The notes under the pieces: generated by a model
What the model saw: only the letters and a program-made list of their open reading frames with translations
Told to the model about the DNA's origin: nothing
The model's database searches: none
In this document: in pieces, positions 17,814 to 26,748 of the stretch
How the letters are laid out: every line of letters begins with the position of its first letter
Position numbering within the stretch: position 1 is the stretch's first letter
Assembly (NCBI RefSeq): GCF_035920445.1
Contig: NZ_CP109162.1
Span: 5,890,001 to 5,954,000, forward strand
From: Nocardia sp. NBC_01730
Lineage (GTDB): Bacteria > Actinomycetota > Actinomycetes > Mycobacteriales > Mycobacteriaceae
DNA: 64,000 nucleotides
Direction: 5' to 3'
Program-made: the position numbers and the translations under genes

Positions 17814-18809
17814 TCAGAATTCGCCTGCGACGCCGAGCACCGTTCGACCCGAGTGGGTTCCGTTCTTGATCGAGTGCAGCACCCGCTCCGCCTCGGTGAT
17901 CGGCGCGTAGTTCTCCAGGGTCGACAGATGCTGCGGGCGCAGCTCGTTGCCGAGCCGGGACCACAGTTCACGGCGCTTCTCGATCGGGATGTTGACCGAA
18001 TCGATGCCGAGCAGCGAGACCCCGCGCAGGATGAACGGCATCACCGTCGTGGGCAGGTCGGACCCGCCGGTGAGCCCGCTGACCGCGACCGCGCCGCCGT
18101 AGCCGATGGCGCTGAGGACGTAAGCGAGCGAGGTGCCGCCGACGCTGTCGACCGCCGCGGCCCAGCGCGCCTTGGTCAGCGGCCGCGGCTTGGCGCTCGG
18201 GTCCTCCGGCAGGCGGCCGATCAGCTCGTTGGCGCCGATCTCGCTGAGCAGCCCGCCCGCGCCGATTTTGCCGGTGGAGGCGATGACCTCGAACCCGAGG
18301 CCGGAGAGAATGTCCACGCTCACGCTGCCCACGCCACCGGTCGCACCGGTCACCAGCACCGCGCCGTCGTCCGGGGTGAGGCCACGGTCGAGCAGGGACT
18401 GCACGCTCAGCGCCGCGGTAAAGCCCGCGGTGCCCAGCGCGGCGGCATCCCGCGGGCTCAGCCCCTCCAGCTTGACCACCCAGTCGGCAGGCACCCTGGC
18501 GTATTCGGCGAAACCGCCGTTGTGGGCGACACCGATGTCGTACCCGTGCGCGACCACCAGGTCGCCGGGCGCGAAGTCGTCGTCGGAGGACGAGACCACC
18601 TCACCGGTGAAGTCGATGCCGGGCACGATCGGGTAGTTGCGGACCACGCCGCCACCCTTGGTGATCGCCAGGCTGTCCTTGTAGTTCGCGCTCGAGTAGT
18701 GCACTTTGATCGTCACTTCGCCCGGCCCGAGGAACTCCTCGTCGACCTGCTGCCGGGTCAGGACGATCCCGCTGTCCGATTCGTGTGCCACCATCGCCCA
18801 GAACTCCAT
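17814..18809 (-). CDS. YhdH/YhfP-type NADPH-dependent oxidoreductase (MDR superfamily)
   Basis: A zinc-free medium-chain reductase of about 331 residues, in the group of acryloyl-CoA reductase AcuI/YhdH. The N-terminal GroES-like fold has SSANYKDSLAITKGGGVVRNYP, and the Rossmann motif is VTGATGGVGSVSVDIL. The C-terminal LRGVSLLGIDSVNIP is highly typical of YhdH. It would reduce an activated C=C bond such as acryloyl-CoA or a quinone-like substrate with NADPH. ATG at 18809 is preferred; a second ATG lies four codons upstream and no Shine-Dalgarno decides. It converges on the MFS gene across a strong terminator. Confidence 0.9.
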   Translation of the reverse strand: MEFWAMVAHESDSGIVLTRQQVDEEFLGPGEVTIKVHYSSANYKDSLAITKGGGVVRNYPIVPGIDFTGEVVSSSDDDFAPGDLVVAHGYDIGVAHNGGFAEYARVPADWVVKLEGLSPRDAAALGTAGFTAALSVQSLLDRGLTPDDGAVLVTGATGGVGSVSVDILSGLGFEVIASTGKIGAGGLLSEIGANELIGRLPEDPSAKPRPLTKARWAAAVDSVGGTSLAYVLSAIGYGGAVAVSGLTGGSDLPTTVMPFILRGVSLLGIDSVNIPIEKRRELWSRLGNELRPQHLSTLENYAPITEAERVLHSIKNGTHSGRTVLGVAGEF

Positions 18810-18855
18810 GCCGACGAGCATACGAGCGCGGAGCCCGGTGCCGGGGGCGCCACGA

Positions 18856-19926
18856 CTACTCCGGGAGGAGTTCGAGCCGGACGCCGAGCAGTCGAACCGG
18901 GCGGTCGAGCTCGAACCGATCGATGATGTGCAGCGCGGACTCGGCGATCCGCGCGACGTCGATGGTCGGTTCGGGCAGTTTCTCCTGCTTGCTGCGGGTG
19001 TAGAAGGAGTTGGTGCGCACCGTCACGGACACGCGGGTACCGACCCGGCCCGCGGCGGCCATCTCCTCGGCGACCTCGGTGGCCAGCCGCGCCACTTGGG
19101 CACGGATCTCGCCGGGATCGGTGAGATCGTGCGGGAATGTCTCGGATTTACTGCGGCCCACGGGAACTCGCGACTCAGTGGTGACATCGGTGTCCCCCTT
19201 GCCGTGGCCGAGCACCCAGAGATGCGGGCCGGTGTTGGGCCCGAACTCGGCGGCGAGGCGATGCCGGTCCGCTGCCATCAGATCGCCGACAGTGTCGATG
19301 CCCAGGTCGGCCAAGCGGGCGGCGATTCGATTGCCGATGCCCCACAGTGCGTTCGTCGGGCGGTGGGCCATCACCTCAGCCCAGTTTCCGGCGGTCAGCC
19401 GGAAGACGCCCGCGGCTGCACCGGCGCCCGTGGCCGGTTCGGCCGACGACTTGCCCGACGACTTGGCGAAGCCGGTGGCGAGTTTGGCGGTGAGCTTGTT
19501 GTCGCCGATGCCGATCGAGCAGGTCAGGTGCAAACGGGCAATGGCGGCGCGAATCTCGCGTGCGAGACCCTCCGGGTTGTCGGTGTCGGCGGCGAGGAAC
19601 GCCTCGTCCCAGCCCCAGACCTCGACTCGGCCCGGGAAAGTCCGCAGCAGGGACATGACCTCGTCGGATGCCTCCTCGTATGCGGCCATGTCCAGTGGAA
19701 GAAACACACCCTCCGGGCACTTGCGCTGGGCGCTGCGCAGCGCCATCCCGGCCCGCACACCGAACGCACGCGCTGGATAGGACGCGCACGTCACCACCTT
19801 GCGCGGCTCGGTGGGGTCGCCGTGCCCGCCGACGATGACCGGCAGTCCGCGCAGTTCCGGATGGCGGCGGAACTCCACCGCCGCTTGGAACTGGTCGAGA
19901 TCGACGTGCAACAGCCACCTGGCCAT
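18856..19926 (-). CDS. dinB2: Y-family DNA polymerase, DinB2-like (DNA polymerase IV)
   Basis: A 356-residue translesion polymerase. The palm has HVDLDQFQAAVE (metal ligand D9) and EVWGWDEAFL (catalytic Asp-Glu); thumb and little-finger regions follow. The WGWDEA form and the GGHGDPTEPRKVVTCASY segment match mycobacterial DinB2 (Rv3056 type) rather than DinB1. The residue after DQF, the sugar steric gate that is normally Tyr or Phe, is Gln14; in M. smegmatis DinB2 it is Leu, which lets the enzyme use ribonucleotides. No beta-clamp peptide is seen at the C-terminus, which ends LELLPE. The ATG at 19926 lacks a clear Shine-Dalgarno. Stand-alone gene. Confidence 0.92.
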   Translation of the reverse strand: MARWLLHVDLDQFQAAVEFRRHPELRGLPVIVGGHGDPTEPRKVVTCASYPARAFGVRAGMALRSAQRKCPEGVFLPLDMAAYEEASDEVMSLLRTFPGRVEVWGWDEAFLAADTDNPEGLAREIRAAIARLHLTCSIGIGDNKLTAKLATGFAKSSGKSSAEPATGAGAAAGVFRLTAGNWAEVMAHRPTNALWGIGNRIAARLADLGIDTVGDLMAADRHRLAAEFGPNTGPHLWVLGHGKGDTDVTTESRVPVGRSKSETFPHDLTDPGEIRAQVARLATEVAEEMAAAGRVGTRVSVTVRTNSFYTRSKQEKLPEPTIDVARIAESALHIIDRFELDRPVRLLGVRLELLPE

Positions 19927-20109
19927 ATGCCGTTCTTACCGCAGTGGTCCGACAAGCCGTCGGAATTCCGGCGGGATCGATCACCGTTCCGCACAGCGAC
20001 AGACGCGCTGCTGGGCTGATCATGCTTCCATCGAGGGATGGACCGAGCTCGCCGCCGCACTGTTGTTCATCCAGGAACACAGACCCAGCGGTACGCCGAC
20101 GCGGCGGTA

Positions 20110-21711
20110 CTAGGCGGACGTGGCGGCGCGGACATCGGCCTCGGTCCGGCCCGTGAGCGTGCGCACCACGGCCGTGAGTGAGGCAGGGGACAGACCGGCG
20201 TCGGAACGCGCGGCGACGACGCCGTCCGGCCGGACGATCAGCGCACCCCCTTCCGGCAGTCCGGTGCGCGCGGACCACAGCTCGGCGGGCAGCGCGTCCA
20301 CGGTGAGTTCGAAGCCGTGGTCACGCTGCGCTTCCGCCGCTGCCGCATGCCACGCCGCCGCGGCTCCCGCGACGAGAATCGCGAAGCCTGGGCCGGCGAG
20401 GTCGAGGGTGGAGACCTGTACGTCCGCATCGATCCACAGGTGGGGCAACCGAGTACCGACCTGACCGGTCAAGGTGTCGACATGCGACGCGGATTCGCCG
20501 CCGAGGACCGCGTTCGAGCAGTATCGGAACCGGCTCATGACGGTGCCGAAATCCGTTTGCCGCGCCAGTTCGTCGGCATTGTCGGCGGTCGGCAGGCCGT
20601 AGCGGGTCGCGAAATCGGTTCCGAGACGTGCCTGTTCGGCGGCGATGAGCGCACGCGGCCTTCGCTCGTCCCGGTAGCTGTCCAGGAGTGCGTCCCCTGC
20701 GACACCTGACAGCACCGCCGCCAGTTTCCACACCAGGTTGTGGACATCGGCGATTCCGGTGTTCGCGCCGTAGCCGCCCCATGGCGCGTGCCGGTGCGCC
20801 GCGTCGCCGACCAGGAATACCCGACCGCGTCGGTATTCGTCGGCGACGAAAACTCCGGTGTCCCAAGCACTTTTCGCAAGTACACGGACCGGGATGTCGG
20901 GCGCGCCGATCGCGGCCCGAATCAGGGCAGCACACCGATCGTCCGGGTAGTCGGCGGGTGTCTGGACGGTCGGGTCGAATTCGAGGTGGAACGACCACTC
21001 GTCGGTGTTGTTCTTGGACAACACCAGGCACCGCACGTCGTCGTTGCGAATTTCGCACTGGCTGAAGGTGCGGCCGCCGAGCACCTCGGTGAGATCGACG
21101 TGGACGAACGCGTTGATGTAGTGGTGCGTAGGCGGCAGATCCCAGCCGCCGATGCCCAGTGCCCGGCGGATCGAGCTCCCCGCTCCGTCGGCAGCGAGCA
21201 GGTAGTCGGCCCGCACGATCGATTCGCCGGAGTGATCACGCAGGGTTGCCGTGACGCCCTCGTCATCCGCACGGAACGCAACCAGCTCGGCACCGAAACG
21301 CAGATCGCCGCCGCGCTCCCGGGCCGCCGCGGCGAGCAGCGGTTCCAGCAGTACCTGCGGCGCGAAACAGAACTGCGACGGGCTGGGTTCCGCGGACGCG
21401 AGCGCCCGATACAGGCCATCGAGATTCAGCGGCGTCGCGGTCCGCAGCGTGGCACCCCGGCTTGCGCCGCCGAACGCGCCCGCCTTCAGCGCCGTCGCGG
21501 CCAGCTGCTGGACGCGGCGCTCGAGGCCGACCTGCCGGAACAGCTCGACGGTCCTGGTGTGCACCCCGCGCGAACGCGGCAGCACCGAGGCTTGCTCGCG
21601 GCGCTCGACGAGAAGATAGGGGACACCGTGGTATTCGAGAAACAACGCGGCGGACAGTCCGACCAGACCTCCGCCGACAATCAGAACAGGTACATGGTGC
21701 ACAGTGGTCAT
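20110..21711 (-). CDS. FAD-dependent aromatic monooxygenase (PheA/TfdB family)
   Basis: A 533-residue class A flavin hydroxylase. The N-terminal GxGxxG motif is VLIVGGGLVGLSAALFL. The pyrophosphate-contacting GRVFLVGDAAHRHAPWGGYGANTGIADVHNLVWKL contains the GD motif, and a thioredoxin-like C-terminal domain covers roughly the last 150 residues. Such enzymes hydroxylate phenolic or polyketide substrates with NAD(P)H and O2; the substrate is unknown. ATG at 21711 is chosen because the extra N-terminal 63 residues of the open frame are Arg/Ser-rich and unlike the family. It shows no operon partners. Confidence 0.9.
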   Translation of the reverse strand: MTTVHHVPVLIVGGGLVGLSAALFLEYHGVPYLLVERREQASVLPRSRGVHTRTVELFRQVGLERRVQQLAATALKAGAFGGASRGATLRTATPLNLDGLYRALASAEPSPSQFCFAPQVLLEPLLAAAARERGGDLRFGAELVAFRADDEGVTATLRDHSGESIVRADYLLAADGAGSSIRRALGIGGWDLPPTHHYINAFVHVDLTEVLGGRTFSQCEIRNDDVRCLVLSKNNTDEWSFHLEFDPTVQTPADYPDDRCAALIRAAIGAPDIPVRVLAKSAWDTGVFVADEYRRGRVFLVGDAAHRHAPWGGYGANTGIADVHNLVWKLAAVLSGVAGDALLDSYRDERRPRALIAAEQARLGTDFATRYGLPTADNADELARQTDFGTVMSRFRYCSNAVLGGESASHVDTLTGQVGTRLPHLWIDADVQVSTLDLAGPGFAILVAGAAAAWHAAAAEAQRDHGFELTVDALPAELWSARTGLPEGGALIVRPDGVVAARSDAGLSPASLTAVVRTLTGRTEADVRAATSA

Positions 21712-22033
21712 GTCGCCAGACTGCGCGGCGGCACTTGCACCGGCCTTGCGCGCCGATTGCGCGCGACCTGAACGACCTCGGCAACAGTGATATGGCGGCT
21801 GCGGTCGACTACCGAACCACCATTTCCCTATCCCCGGTGTCAGCCGAGCGTCTGCCCTCGACGCGGCGCGCGGCGTCAGCGCTACAAGGCGGACAAGCAC
21901 GCCGAGGCAGACCGCACCACGCCGATTCGCGCCGGCAACAGGTCAAGGATCCGCCGCACCGTGGCGACGTTGTCGCGTCGATGTTCACTTGGGATGACAG
22001 CAGAGAGTTGTCGCGCACTCGGCACACACGAAT
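21712..22033. other. Intergenic stretch, nothing recognised
   Basis: About 320 nt between the monooxygenase start and the terminator after lon. Short frames exist but look random. It probably carries the monooxygenase promoter. Confidence 0.5.
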
Positions 22034-22066
22034 GAGCCGGGCACGGAAAGATTCCGTGCCCGGCTC
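22034..22066 (-). terminator. Terminator of lon
   Basis: A perfect 15-bp stem (GAGCCGGGCACGGAA and its complement) with a 3-nt loop, 13 nt beyond the lon stop in its reading direction. Confidence 0.88.
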
Positions 22067-22079
22067 GGTTCGGCGTTTG

Positions 22080-24569
22080 TCAGGCGCTGGCCGCGAACGC
22101 CGGGCGTTCCACGGCCGGTTCGGCGACCGGCTCGATGGCGTAGGCCAGGATGTCGGCCACGTCGGCGACGGGGCGGACATCCAGTGCGGCAAGCACTTCC
22201 GCGGGGACGTCGTCCAGGTCCGGCTCGTTGCGTGCCGGGATGAACACCGTCTTCAGCCCTGCCCGCTGGGCGGCGAGCAGCTTCTGCTTCACGCCGCCGA
22301 TCGGCAGCACCCGCCCATTCAGCGTGACCTCGCCGGTCATGCCGACATCCGAGCGCACCTGACGATCCAGCGCCAGCGATACCAGAGCGGTGACCATGGT
22401 GACGCCCGCGGACGGCCCGTCCTTGGGCACCGCACCCGCCGGGAAATGGATGTGGATATTGCGATCCAGTACCGACGGCTCGATGCCGATCTCCTCCAGG
22501 TGCGAGCGCACGTAGGTCAGCGCGATCTGCGCGGATTCCTTCATGACGTCGCCGAGCTGGCCGGTGAGGATCAGCGAGCGCTCGCCCTCGGCGGCGTTGG
22601 CCTCGATGTAGAGGACGTCGCCGCCCGCGCCGGTCACGGCGAGACCGGTCGCCACACCCGGAACGGCGGTGCGTTCCACCGAATCGGAGGTGAAGCGCGG
22701 ACGACCAAGGAAGTCCTTCAGGTCGCCGAGACCGATCGTCATGGATTGCGCGGAAGCGCCACCATGCTCGGACTTCACCAGCCCCTCATAGCCCAGTTCG
22801 GAGTCGTAGGCCGATCCGACCGGAGTGGTTCCGTCCTCGGACTTCACCAGCGCGTCGTAGCCGAGTTCGGGGTCGTACCCCGATCCGGTGGGAACGTTTC
22901 CGCCCTCGGACAGCCGGGTCGCCGCCTTACGCAGTGCCTTCGCGATCAACCGCTCCATCTGCCGGACACCGGCTTCCCTGGTGTAGTTCGCCGCGATCTC
23001 GCGCAGCGCCTCCTCGTTGATGGTCACCTCGTCGGCGGTCAGCGCGTTGCGTTCCAGCTGCCTTGGCACCAGGAAGTCGCGGGCGATGGCCACCTTGTCG
23101 TCCTCGGTATAGCCGTCGACGGTGATCAGCTCCATCCGGTCCAGCAGCGGGCCGGGGATGGTCTCCATCACGTTCGCTGTGGCGATGAACAGCACGTCGG
23201 ACAGATCCAGGTCCAGATCGAGGTAGTGGTCGCGGAATGTGTGGTTCTGCGCCGGGTCCAGCACCTCGAGCAGGGCGGCGGCCGGGTCGCCGCGGAAGTC
23301 GGAGCCGACCTTGTCGATCTCGTCGAGCAGGACGACGGGGTTCATCGAGCCCGCCTCCTTCATGGCGCGCACGATCCGACCGGGCAGAGCCCCGACGTAG
23401 GTGCGCCGGTGACCACGGATCTCGGCTTCGTCGCGCACTCCGCCGAGGGCGACGCGAACGAACTTGCGGCCCAGCGCCCTTGCTACGGACTCGCCAAGCG
23501 AGGTCTTGCCGACGCCGGGCGGGCCGACCAGCACCAGCACCGCGCCGGAGCCGCGTCCGCCGACGACTTCCAGGCCGCGGGCGGCTCGGCGGGACCGGAC
23601 GGCCAGGTACTCGACCATGCGGTCTTTGACCTCGTCGAGGCCGTGGTGGTCGGCGTCCAGGACCGCGCGGGCCGCCGAAACGTCGGTGCTGTCGGTGGTT
23701 TTCACCGCCCACGGCAGCTCCAGCACGGTGTCCAGCCAGGTCCGGATCCAGCCGGATTCCGGGCTCTGATCGCTGGCCCGCTCCAGCCTGCCGACCTCGC
23801 GCAGCGCTGCCTCGCGGACGTTGTCGGGGAGGTCGGCCTGCTCCACGCGGGTGCGGTAGTCGTCGGCGCCGTCGGGCTCGTCCTCGCCGAGTTCCTTGCG
23901 AATGGCGTTGAGCTGCTGGCGCAGCAGGAACTCGCGCTGGCTCTTCTCCATGCCCTCGCGGACGTCTTCGCTGATCTTCTCGGTGATCTCGGCCTCGGCG
24001 ATGTACTCCTTGGTCCACTCGATCAGGGTGGTGAGCCGCGTGGCCACGTCGGGGGTTTCGAGCAGTTCCCGCTTCTGCTCGGCGGTCAGGTACGGCGCGT
24101 AACCGGCGGTGTCGGCGATCGCCGACGGGTCGCTCAGCTGATTGACCGTGTCGATGATCTGCCAGGCTTCGCGGCGCTGCAGCACCGAGACGACCAGCTT
24201 CTTGTACTCGGCGGCCAGTTCCTTGGTCCGGCCATCCGGTGCGGGAGTCTCGACCGGCTCGGCCTCGACCCACAGCGCGGCGCCGGGTCCGGTGACCCCG
24301 TGTCCGATCTTGGCGCGCCGTTCGGCTTTCAGCACGGCCGCCGGTGCTCCACCGCGCATCCGGCCGACCTGTTCGATGGTGGCGACCACACCGTAGGCGG
24401 CGTAGCCCTCGGTCAGCCGCGGCGCGAGCAGCACGGCCTCGGTCTTGGCGGCGCGTGCGGCGTCGATCGCGGCCTGCGCGGATTCGTCCAGTTCGATGGG
24501 CACGACCATGCCCGGCAGCACGATCGGATCGGTCAAGAACAGCACCGGTAGGTTCTGTGGTGTAGTCAC
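22080..24569 (-). CDS. lon: ATP-dependent protease Lon
   Basis: An 829-residue cytosolic AAA+ protease that degrades misfolded and regulatory proteins. The N-terminal LON substrate domain is at about residues 5-200. Walker A GPPGVGKT (about 350-357), Walker B VVLLDEID, the alpha-subdomain and the C-terminal protease domain with catalytic Ser720 (PKDGPSAG) and Lys763 follow. An in-frame 23-residue duplication sits between the AAA+ and protease domains (residues about 562-607). GTG at 24569 is supported by GAAGGG 9 nt upstream and by the usual N-terminus LPVLFLTDPIVLPG. It is monocistronic and ends at a strong terminator. A MarR gene is divergent. Confidence 0.96.
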   Translation of the reverse strand: MTTPQNLPVLFLTDPIVLPGMVVPIELDESAQAAIDAARAAKTEAVLLAPRLTEGYAAYGVVATIEQVGRMRGGAPAAVLKAERRAKIGHGVTGPGAALWVEAEPVETPAPDGRTKELAAEYKKLVVSVLQRREAWQIIDTVNQLSDPSAIADTAGYAPYLTAEQKRELLETPDVATRLTTLIEWTKEYIAEAEITEKISEDVREGMEKSQREFLLRQQLNAIRKELGEDEPDGADDYRTRVEQADLPDNVREAALREVGRLERASDQSPESGWIRTWLDTVLELPWAVKTTDSTDVSAARAVLDADHHGLDEVKDRMVEYLAVRSRRAARGLEVVGGRGSGAVLVLVGPPGVGKTSLGESVARALGRKFVRVALGGVRDEAEIRGHRRTYVGALPGRIVRAMKEAGSMNPVVLLDEIDKVGSDFRGDPAAALLEVLDPAQNHTFRDHYLDLDLDLSDVLFIATANVMETIPGPLLDRMELITVDGYTEDDKVAIARDFLVPRQLERNALTADEVTINEEALREIAANYTREAGVRQMERLIAKALRKAATRLSEGGNVPTGSGYDPELGYDALVKSEDGTTPVGSAYDSELGYEGLVKSEHGGASAQSMTIGLGDLKDFLGRPRFTSDSVERTAVPGVATGLAVTGAGGDVLYIEANAAEGERSLILTGQLGDVMKESAQIALTYVRSHLEEIGIEPSVLDRNIHIHFPAGAVPKDGPSAGVTMVTALVSLALDRQVRSDVGMTGEVTLNGRVLPIGGVKQKLLAAQRAGLKTVFIPARNEPDLDDVPAEVLAALDVRPVADVADILAYAIEPVAEPAVERPAFAASA
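22749..22886 (-). repeat. 69-bp imperfect in-frame repeat within lon
   Basis: Two consecutive 23-residue units share the pattern GS-x-YD-x-ELGY-x-x-LVKSE-x-G. The first begins GSGYDPELGY and the second GSAYDSELGY. They lie in the linker between the AAA+ module and the protease domain, where most Lon proteins have no such insert. Confidence 0.8.
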
Positions 24570-24705
24570 GTGTTCGACCCTTCCAAAAGTTGAGCGATGC
24601 CTACTCAACCCCGGTGTTCCCACGTTTGTTCCGCCCTGCTCAGCTCGTTCGCTTCGAGCGAAAACCGTGGGTTCGCGTGGCCGTTGGTCGGCTTGGCCAC
24701 GCGGA

Positions 24706-24738
24706 TAAATGTTGTGTGATCTGATTACACAACATTTA
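24706..24738. promoter_or_regulatory. Palindromic operator before the MarR gene
   Basis: Perfect 12-bp arms TAAATGTTGTGT and ACACAACATTTA are separated by 9 nt, and the right arm ends 2 nt before the ribosome binding site. The site is AT-rich in a GC-rich setting. A MarR dimer bound here would block its own transcription, and the site also lies 137 nt upstream of the divergent lon. Confidence 0.82.
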
Positions 24739-24753
24739 AAGGAGGAGGATCGC

Positions 24754-25215
24754 GTGCGGCGAGCTGAGGAACTGCGCTATCTCGTCTTGGCCATTCAGCG
24801 CGAGGGAAATCGGATACTCTCCGCGGATCTGCGGCCGTTGGGTTTGACCCCTTCACAGGCCGAAGTTCTCCGGGTGCTGACCGATCACCAACCACTGGCC
24901 CTCGCCGGGCTCGGCGAACTGCTGGTCTGCGAGACCGGCGGTAGCCCGAGCAGGCTTGTCGATCGACTGGTCACTATGGGCCTGATCAAGAGGGAAGCCG
25001 CGCTCGACGATCGCCGCCGGATCACGCTCACACTCACAGCGGAGGGAGATCGACTGTCGTCCGAAGTCGCCGAGATCGAAGAACGGCTGTATCGGACAAT
25101 CGACGAGGTCACGGACGGCCGATCCGTCGATGCGGCCCTCGAGCTGATGCGAGGCTTCGCCCGCTATTTTCCCGCCGTGCAAGCTGTCGGGCGCCGTGCC
25201 GCCCGTCGGAGTTGA
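24754..25215 (+). CDS. MarR-family transcriptional regulator
   Basis: A 153-residue winged-helix regulator. The core runs from about residue 30 to 105, with LTPSQAEVLRVL, the recognition-helix region GGSPSRLVDRLVTMGLIKRE and the wing DDRRRITLTLTAEG. The flanking helices form the dimer interface. GTG at 24754 is chosen: GGAGGAGG ends 5 nt before it. The longer frame would start inside the operator. Autoregulation is very likely. The downstream frame at 25212 overlaps its stop but looks broken, so the original target gene may have been lost. Confidence 0.92.
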   Translation: MRRAEELRYLVLAIQREGNRILSADLRPLGLTPSQAEVLRVLTDHQPLALAGLGELLVCETGGSPSRLVDRLVTMGLIKREAALDDRRRITLTLTAEGDRLSSEVAEIEERLYRTIDEVTDGRSVDAALELMRGFARYFPAVQAVGRRAARRS

Positions 25216-25468
25216 CCCGGCGGTCGAAGTTCGTCGTCGACCTGATCACTTTCCCGATCTTCAGTGCGCTGGCGGGCTGGCTGACCAACTGGACCGGCGT
25301 GCTGATGCTGTTCTGGCCGGTGCGGTTCCGCGGCGTCCGAGTTCCCGGCCTGCACGTGCTCTATCCCTACTTCCCGCGCCGGTCGAGCAGGACACCTGGC
25401 TGCTCTACCTACACGGCGCGGCCCTCTGCTTGGTCGTCGGCACCGCGCACCTGGTCGTTTTCGGCTGA
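25212..25468 (+). pseudogene. Remnant of a DUF445-like membrane protein
   Basis: A TTG overlapping the MarR stop opens a frame reading VDLITFPIFSALAGWLTNWTG and continuing VLMLFWPVRFRG, then VRVPGLH. This resembles the N-terminal membrane anchor of DUF445 proteins, which normally have about 400 residues. Near 25385 the sense continues in another frame as EQDTWLLYLHGAALCLVVGT and then AHLVVFG, resembling the C-terminal helix of the same family. The whole middle is missing and a frameshift joins the ends, so this looks like an internally deleted gene. Family assignment is from memory of sequence style and should be checked. Confidence 0.5.
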
Positions 25469-25473
25469 TAGCC

Positions 25474-25494
25474 GGGCCGAGCACCGCTCGGCCC
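25474..25494. terminator. Hairpin after the DUF445 remnant
   Basis: Perfect 9-bp arms GGGCCGAGC and GCTCGGCCC with a 3-nt loop, just downstream of the remnant. It would end the MarR transcript. Confidence 0.7.
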
Positions 25495-25603
25495 CAGAGT
25501 GGGGGAAAATACAAGCACGCACGCTTGCATCTTTCTCGGCCCGCTGCGAAGCTGGACCGCGGCGGCACCCCGAGGCGGTGTGCCTCGATCGGCAGGGGAA
25601 TGG

Positions 25604-26395
25604 ATGGCTGACCTCGAAGCACTACTCGGCGATTTCGCCGCCGAATGCGCGGATCTGGACCGACTCGTCGCCCCGTTGGCGCCGGCGGACTGGGCGCGGC
25701 CGACGCCGGCGTCCGGCTGGACCATCGCGCACCAGATCGGCCATCTGGCCTGGACCGACGAGCTCGCGACCATCGCCATCGCGGACAGCGGCGGCTTCCA
25801 GAAGCTGGTAGCCGACGCCGGGCCGCGTGCACTCACCTTCGTCGACGAAGCGGCCGAGGAAGCCGCGGCCGCACCGCCCGCCGAACTACTCGACCGGTGG
25901 CGGCACGGACGCACGACCTTCACCGATGCGTTGCGCGCGGTACCCGCGGGCGTCAAGCTGCCCTGGTTCGGTCCGCCGCTGAGCGCGGCTTCGATGATCA
26001 CCGCCCGCATCATGGAGACTTGGGCGCACGGGCAGGACGTGGCCGATGCCCTCGGAGTCGCCAGGACTCCCACCACGCGCCTGCGCGCCGTGGCGCACAT
26101 CGGCGTGCGGACCAGGAACTTCGCGTACACAGTGCGCGAAAAGATCCCGCCCAGAGTGGAATTCCTGGTTGAGCTGACGGCGCCCGATGGCGCGATCTGG
26201 TCTTGGGGTCCCGTGGACGCCATTCAGCGAGTAGTGGGACCCGCAGTGGACTTCTGCCTACTGGTGACGCAGCGCCGCCATCCGGACGACCTCGCGATCG
26301 AGGTGCATGGAGAGGACGCCGCCGAATGGCTCACTATCGCACAGGCTTTCGCGGGTCCGACGGGAAAAGGCAGGACAGCGGGCCAGTTCGCCTGA
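25604..26395 (+). CDS. TIGR03084-like DinB/MDMPI-fold metal-binding protein
   Basis: A 263-residue protein with the actinobacterial maleylpyruvate isomerase N-terminal (DinB-like four-helix) fold. [18 protein letters not shown] provides the metal-ligand His, and [14 protein letters not shown] supplies two more candidate ligands. A C-terminal SCP2-like domain follows with the [19 protein letters not shown] stretch typical of these proteins. Relatives are thiol-dependent isomerases or transferases in mycothiol-using organisms, so a mycothiol-linked reaction is a reasonable guess. ATG at 25604 follows AGGGG at 5 nt. It stands alone after the terminator at 25474. Confidence 0.82.
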   Translation: MADLEALLGDFAAECADLDRLVAPLAPADWARPTPASGWTIAHQIGHLAWTDELATIAIADSGGFQKLVADAGPRALTFVDEAAEEAAAAPPAELLDRWRHGRTTFTDALRAVPAGVKLPWFGPPLSAASMITARIMETWAHGQDVADALGVARTPTTRLRAVAHIGVRTRNFAYTVREKIPPRVEFLVELTAPDGAIWSWGPVDAIQRVVGPAVDFCLLVTQRRHPDDLAIEVHGEDAAEWLTIAQAFAGPTGKGRTAGQFA

Positions 26396-26748
26396 CCCGC
26401 TGACACCCGACCCGGTCCGAAGATCCGGGAGCGGGCGAGCGCCACACTTAAGTGCGCCGTTCGTGTCGACGGCCGGACGCCGTTGGCCGGGTGTCTCAAT
26501 GTGGCAGTCGAGAATGACGCTCGCCAGCTACGCGATTGTTTACCCACTCGTGTGCCGACAGAAACATCAAAAGGCCCTCACATTCGGTGCTCGACCGTCC
26601 GGGTGCGGCAGCTCTGGCCGCACATTGTGATCCTGGTCTCTCCCACGCGGCGTGGCCACCAGCAACCCCGGTAACCTGGACAAACGTACGACTTCCGATG
26701 ATGCGGGTCGTTCTGTTGAGGAGCAGCAACGGAGACAAAGGACGCATC
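26396..26748. other. Intergenic stretch, nothing recognised
   Basis: About 350 nt with no convincing frame on either strand. The part near 26700 presumably carries the promoter of the next gene. Confidence 0.5.

Noticed and set aside
21462..24551. A 1029-codon open frame on the plus strand opposite lon and the monooxygenase
   Set aside because: It lies entirely antisense to two well-identified genes, and its translation is a low-complexity Arg/Gly/Val/His mix. Long antisense frames are expected in high-GC coding DNA.
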